Part shown: positions 15,658-17,930 of the stretch, in pieces
How the letters are laid out: the number at the start of each line of letters is the position of its first letter
Numbering within the stretch: the first letter of the stretch is position 1
NCBI GenBank assembly: GCA_902489295.1
Contig: CABTZM010000020.1
Location: 1 to 17,930, forward strand
DNA length: 17,930 bases
Direction: 5' to 3'
Source: an uncultured Collinsella sp.
GTDB taxonomy: Bacteria; Actinomycetota; Coriobacteriia; Coriobacteriales; Coriobacteriaceae
Notes under the pieces: model-generated
Databases searched by the model: none
Seen by the model: only the letters and a program-made list of their open reading frames with translations
Told to the model about the DNA's origin: nothing
Position numbers and translations under genes: made by a program

Positions 15658-15692
15658 CTGCAGGCGAGGCAACAGATGCAGCTCGCCTGCAG
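15658..15692 (-). other. 11-bp hairpin between the deglycase and EIIC genes
   Basis: CTGCAGGCGAG (15658-15668) and CTCGCCTGCAG (15682-15692) are perfect inverted repeats around a 13-nt loop. No T-run follows in the reading direction, so full termination is unlikely. It could protect the upstream message from 3' decay or set the ratio of enzyme to permease. Confidence 0.65.
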
Positions 15693-15715
15693 ACAACCGC
15701 AGTAATTTGAGAGGA

Positions 15716-16750
15716 TTAGTAGTTCATCTGGTGATAGTAACGACGCGTGGTAAGCGGGTGGTTGCGGACGGCCTCGAGGTGGCAGCTCAGGCGCTCGGTG
15801 ATGGTGTAGGTGACCATCGGGGAGACGATCTTGCGGAACTCGGGGTCGCTGAACGGCAGCTCGACCTCGGCGGTGTCGAACTTGTTCACGCGGACGTTGA
15901 CGCCCTTCTCGTCGGCGAGCATGTGGGTGAAGTTGTCGACGCGGTCCATGAGCTTGCGGGTGTCGTCCTCGCCGTAGAGCATGATGAGGCTCGTGCCCTC
16001 CTCGCACAGCTCGATGGTGCCGTGGAAGAACTCGGCGGCGTGGATGGACTTGGTCTTGATCCACTGCATCTCCTCGAGGATGCACATGGCGTAGTCGTAA
16101 GCCTCACCCCAGAGCATGCCGGAGCCAATCACCATGTGGTAGTCGGTGTCCTTGAAGTCCTCGGCCATAGCGGCGCAGCGCTCGTCCTGGGCATCCTTAG
16201 CCTTGATGAGGAACGGGGCGATCTTGCCGAACTCCTCCATGAAGGTGTCGTACTTGGGGAAGGCGCCGGCGTTCTTGAGGAAGCGGGCGACCAGCGTGAT
16301 CTGGTAGGTGTAGATGGCCTCGCACAGAACGTCGTCCTCGGCGAAGCTGAAGAACTTGTAGTTGGCGTACTCGGTGGCCGGGGTGTTGTCGTTGGAGACA
16401 TACATCAGCGTGCGGGCACCCTGCTCCTGGCAGAACTTGGCGGCCTCGATGATCTCGGGGGTGGTGCCGGTACGGGTGGAGAAGACGCAGACCGAGTCCT
16501 TGTTGAAGGTCTTGGGCGGGCAGGCGAGGAACTCTGCGGCGATCTCGCAGTGGACGTCAACGTCGGCCGTGGTGGTCTCGACCCAATACTTCATCGGGAG
16601 CGTGTGGGCCCAAGTGCCGCCGCAGCCAATGAAGAAGATGTTGGAATAACCCTGCTCGCAGACTTCGTCTACGGCAGCCTCAATCTGAGGACGGAGAGCG
16701 AGGGCATCGCTCACAACCTTCTCGTAACGAGGCTCATCGAAATTGAACAT
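15716..16750 (-). CDS. frlB: SIS-fold fructosamine-6-phosphate deglycase, FrlB family
   Basis: The 344-residue product is a cytoplasmic sugar isomerase (SIS) domain protein resembling FrlB, FraB and GfrE/GfrF, which cleave phosphorylated Amadori compounds such as fructoselysine-6-phosphate to glucose-6-phosphate and an amino acid. Visible features are the phosphate-site loop GCGGTWAH (43-50 region), STRTGTTPE (91-99), CILEEMQWIKTKSIHAAEFF followed by HGTIEL, and the C-terminal RNHPLTTRRYYHQMNY that closely follows FrlB. E227 and H243 have the same 16-residue spacing as the Glu/His pair I recall as catalytic in FraB. GGAG lies six bases before the ATG. The position between PTS genes means the substrate probably enters already phosphorylated. 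The exact amine cannot be told; a glucosamine-phosphate or tagatose-type isomerase is less likely. Confidence 0.85.
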   Translation of the reverse strand: MFNFDEPRYEKVVSDALALRPQIEAAVDEVCEQGYSNIFFIGCGGTWAHTLPMKYWVETTTADVDVHCEIAAEFLACPPKTFNKDSVCVFSTRTGTTPEIIEAAKFCQEQGARTLMYVSNDNTPATEYANYKFFSFAEDDVLCEAIYTYQITLVARFLKNAGAFPKYDTFMEEFGKIAPFLIKAKDAQDERCAAMAEDFKDTDYHMVIGSGMLWGEAYDYAMCILEEMQWIKTKSIHAAEFFHGTIELCEEGTSLIMLYGEDDTRKLMDRVDNFTHMLADEKGVNVRVNKFDTAEVELPFSDPEFRKIVSPMVTYTITERLSCHLEAVRNHPLTTRRYYHQMNY

Positions 16751-16770
16751 CCCTTACTCCTAACTCACTT

Positions 16771-16791
16771 GGATGAACCCTTCATTCATCC
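16771..16791 (-). promoter_or_regulatory. Inverted-repeat operator candidate before the deglycase gene
   Basis: GGATGAA and TTCATCC flank a 7-base spacer. The repeat begins about ten bases after the -10 element, over or just after the expected transcription start, a normal place for a repressor site. The regulator is not in the window. Confidence 0.5.
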
Positions 16792-16800
16792 CATGACGTT

Positions 16801-16828
16801 ATAATACTTTATATAACTAACTATGCAA
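16801..16828 (-). promoter_or_regulatory. Promoter of the deglycase-EIIC-EIID unit
   Basis: TTGCAT (16828-16823) and TATTAT (16806-16801) are 16 bases apart on the minus strand. They lie in a strongly AT-rich stretch whose upstream A/T tracts could serve as an UP element. The expected start near 16794 leaves a leader of about 44 bases. Confidence 0.7.
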
Positions 16829-16860
16829 GAACTATTTCAAAATTTTTTAGATCTTTCTTT

Positions 16861-16895
16861 AATAAAAAGCCCGCCGATCAAATAATCGACGGGCT
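16861..16895 (-). terminator. Terminator after EIIB, inside the PTS cluster
   Basis: AGCCCGTCGAT and ATCGGCGGGCT pair over 11 bp, with one G-U, around a 6-nt loop. TTTTTATT follows on the minus strand. It separates the EIIA-EIIB unit from the deglycase unit. Confidence 0.88.
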
Positions 16896-16945
16896 AAAGA
16901 AAGGAGGACATGGTTAATAAACGCTAGACAATGGCATGTTTCCAG

Positions 16946-17419
16946 CTAGAAAACGTCCTTGGCAAATACCTTTGAGTCATTGGGGACCTGACGGATTTCG
17001 ATAACCACGCCATCGTTGACAAGCTCTTGGATATGCTCGGCATCGGTTTCGGTCGCAAAGATCGCGGGGCTCGGATGGAGCGTGGTCTCGGGAGACTTTC
17101 GGGTTCCGCCCAGATTGATCTCCTTGATGTCTTTGCAACCCTTGGCGAGGCGATAGGCGTCCTCAATCGTCTCGACGATGATAAACAGCGAATACTTGTC
17201 GGTGACGCCGCTGTTGAGCGCCTCGATGGCGGCATTTACGTCTTTTATGACGAGCTTCACGCCGTTGGGACGGGCAAGCCTCAAGGCGGCTTTTCTCATG
17301 TCGTCTTTTGCCACGGCATCGCTGGCAAGCAGGATGCAATCGACATCCAGCGCATGCGTCCAAGACATGGCAACCTGGCCGTGAATCAATCGGTAATCGA
17401 CCCTCGTAAGCTTAATCAT
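16946..17419 (-). CDS. PTS mannose/fructose/sorbose family EIIB component
   Basis: This 157-residue cytoplasmic protein passes the phosphoryl group from EIIA to the incoming sugar. The N-terminus IKLTRVDYRLIHGQVAMSW is diagnostic of mannose-type EIIB, with H13 as the phosphorylated residue, and INLGGTRKS is the conserved loop near residue 100. The frame remains open upstream to 17503, but that extension is Ser/Lys-rich and unlike the family. Of two close ATGs, that at 17419 has GGAG nine bases upstream, whereas that at 17428 directly abuts GGAG. EIIA ends 61 bases earlier, and a terminator follows. Confidence 0.95.
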   Translation of the reverse strand: MIKLTRVDYRLIHGQVAMSWTHALDVDCILLASDAVAKDDMRKAALRLARPNGVKLVIKDVNAAIEALNSGVTDKYSLFIIVETIEDAYRLAKGCKDIKEINLGGTRKSPETTLHPSPAIFATETDAEHIQELVNDGVVIEIRQVPNDSKVFAKDVF

Positions 17420-17480
17420 CGCAATCATCTCCGCACGTAATAAAAAAATGACAGGGTTGAATTTTTCGTTGAAGCTCGAG

Positions 17481-17900
17481 CTAGAACTCTTCTTCTTCGA
17501 CATCGGCGAGCATATCCGCCGCCTCGCAAAGTTGGATAAACGAACGCGATCCCTCGACCGCCGCCTTGGCTTTGTCCTCGTCGAGGGTGTCCAGCTGCGT
17601 GACCATTTCCACCAGCAGCGGCAAGTTCATTCCGGCGATCAACGTAAACGATCCGGCGACCTGCCTCTGGATGAACTCGTTGTTTACGGAACCGCCAAAG
17701 ATGTCGGTTACGACAAACCATGTGTCGGCCGGATCCTTCGACTCCATCCAGGCATCGATAAGCGCTGCGACATCCCTCGTGTCATCATCGACATAGGCGC
17801 ACAGACACTCGATTCGGTCGTTGGTGCCCATCAGGATCTCGAGAGAGCTTTTCATACCTTGGGCGAGATAGCCATGACTCGCTAGCAATATCTTATTCAT
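17481..17900 (-). CDS. PTS mannose/fructose family EIIA component
   Basis: EIIA receives the phosphoryl group from HPr at H9, visible in MNKILLASHGYLAQGMK, and hands it to EIIB in the cytoplasm. The core LMGTNDRIECLCAYVDDD, the TDIFGGSVNNEF loop and AGMNLPLLVEMV are typical of the EIIA-Man fold. The 139-residue length is normal for a free-standing EIIA. GGAG precedes the ATG by four bases. TATAGT at 17930-17925 could be the -10 of the operon promoter, but the -35 lies outside the window, so upstream cotranscribed genes cannot be excluded. Confidence 0.95.
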   Translation of the reverse strand: MNKILLASHGYLAQGMKSSLEILMGTNDRIECLCAYVDDDTRDVAALIDAWMESKDPADTWFVVTDIFGGSVNNEFIQRQVAGSFTLIAGMNLPLLVEMVTQLDTLDEDKAKAAVEGSRSFIQLCEAADMLADVEEEEF

Positions 17901-17930
17901 AGTTCTCCAATATCAATAAGACGTACTATA

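Noticed and set aside
15707..16804. Plus-strand 365-codon open frame opposite the deglycase gene
   Set aside because: It is Val/Leu/Gly/Glu-rich antisense with no domain; the minus strand holds the SIS-domain protein with an appropriate ribosome binding site.
17419..17503. N-terminal extension of EIIB
   Set aside because: The extra residues are Ser/Lys-rich, overlap the EIIA gene and lie before the invariant EIIB start; a better-placed ribosome site serves the ATG at 17419.

Overview
The window looks like chromosomal DNA from a gut actinobacterium of the class Coriobacteriia, most likely Collinsella or a close relative. The evidence is the GC-rich composition with GC-rich third codon positions, a T-box-controlled pheS, a CCA-encoding tRNA-Val, and a mannose-family PTS joined to a FrlB-like sugar isomerase-fold gene. 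This placement is an inference from style and gene content; no marker in the window proves the genus.

Left part (1-8500), mostly housekeeping. A partial pheS (minus strand) follows a textbook phenylalanine T-box leader with specifier UUC, antiterminator box and terminator. It is divergent from a complete M32 metallocarboxypeptidase gene (plus). That gene converges on glmM (minus) across a spacer rich in inverted repeats. Upstream of glmM, on the same strand, lie a large membrane-anchored DUF4012 protein and an EamA/DMT-type transporter. A tRNA-Val(GAC) with a good promoter and terminator follows.

Middle part (8500-13980), accessory in character. It starts just after the tRNA. It holds a DUF5710 protein with two Cys pairs, a 94-residue double-CxxC protein, an HNH endonuclease gene interrupted by an in-frame TAG, an unrecognised 167-residue ORF that may be frameshifted near its end, and an AlbA_2/HATPase/winged-helix protein. 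The promoter of the last gene is bracketed by two copies of a 62-bp array of TATCTCTC motifs. Next to it is a 126-nt near-perfect palindrome built from four copies of one motif, then a strong bidirectional terminator. No integrase, transposase or CRISPR array is visible.

Right part (13980-17930) is one functional cluster read on the minus strand: EIIA, EIIB, a FrlB-family deglycase (SIS fold), EIIC and EIID of a mannose-type phosphotransferase system. By family knowledge the permease would import and phosphorylate a sugar or Amadori compound, and the FrlB-like enzyme would split a phosphorylated fructosamine into glucose-6-phosphate and an amine. A terminator followed by a promoter with an inverted-repeat operator separates EIIA-EIIB from deglycase-EIIC-EIID, so the two halves can be expressed at different levels. 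The most interesting leads are the looping-type operator architecture at the AlbA_2 gene, the four-motif palindrome, the interrupted HNH gene, and the fructosamine-type PTS cluster.
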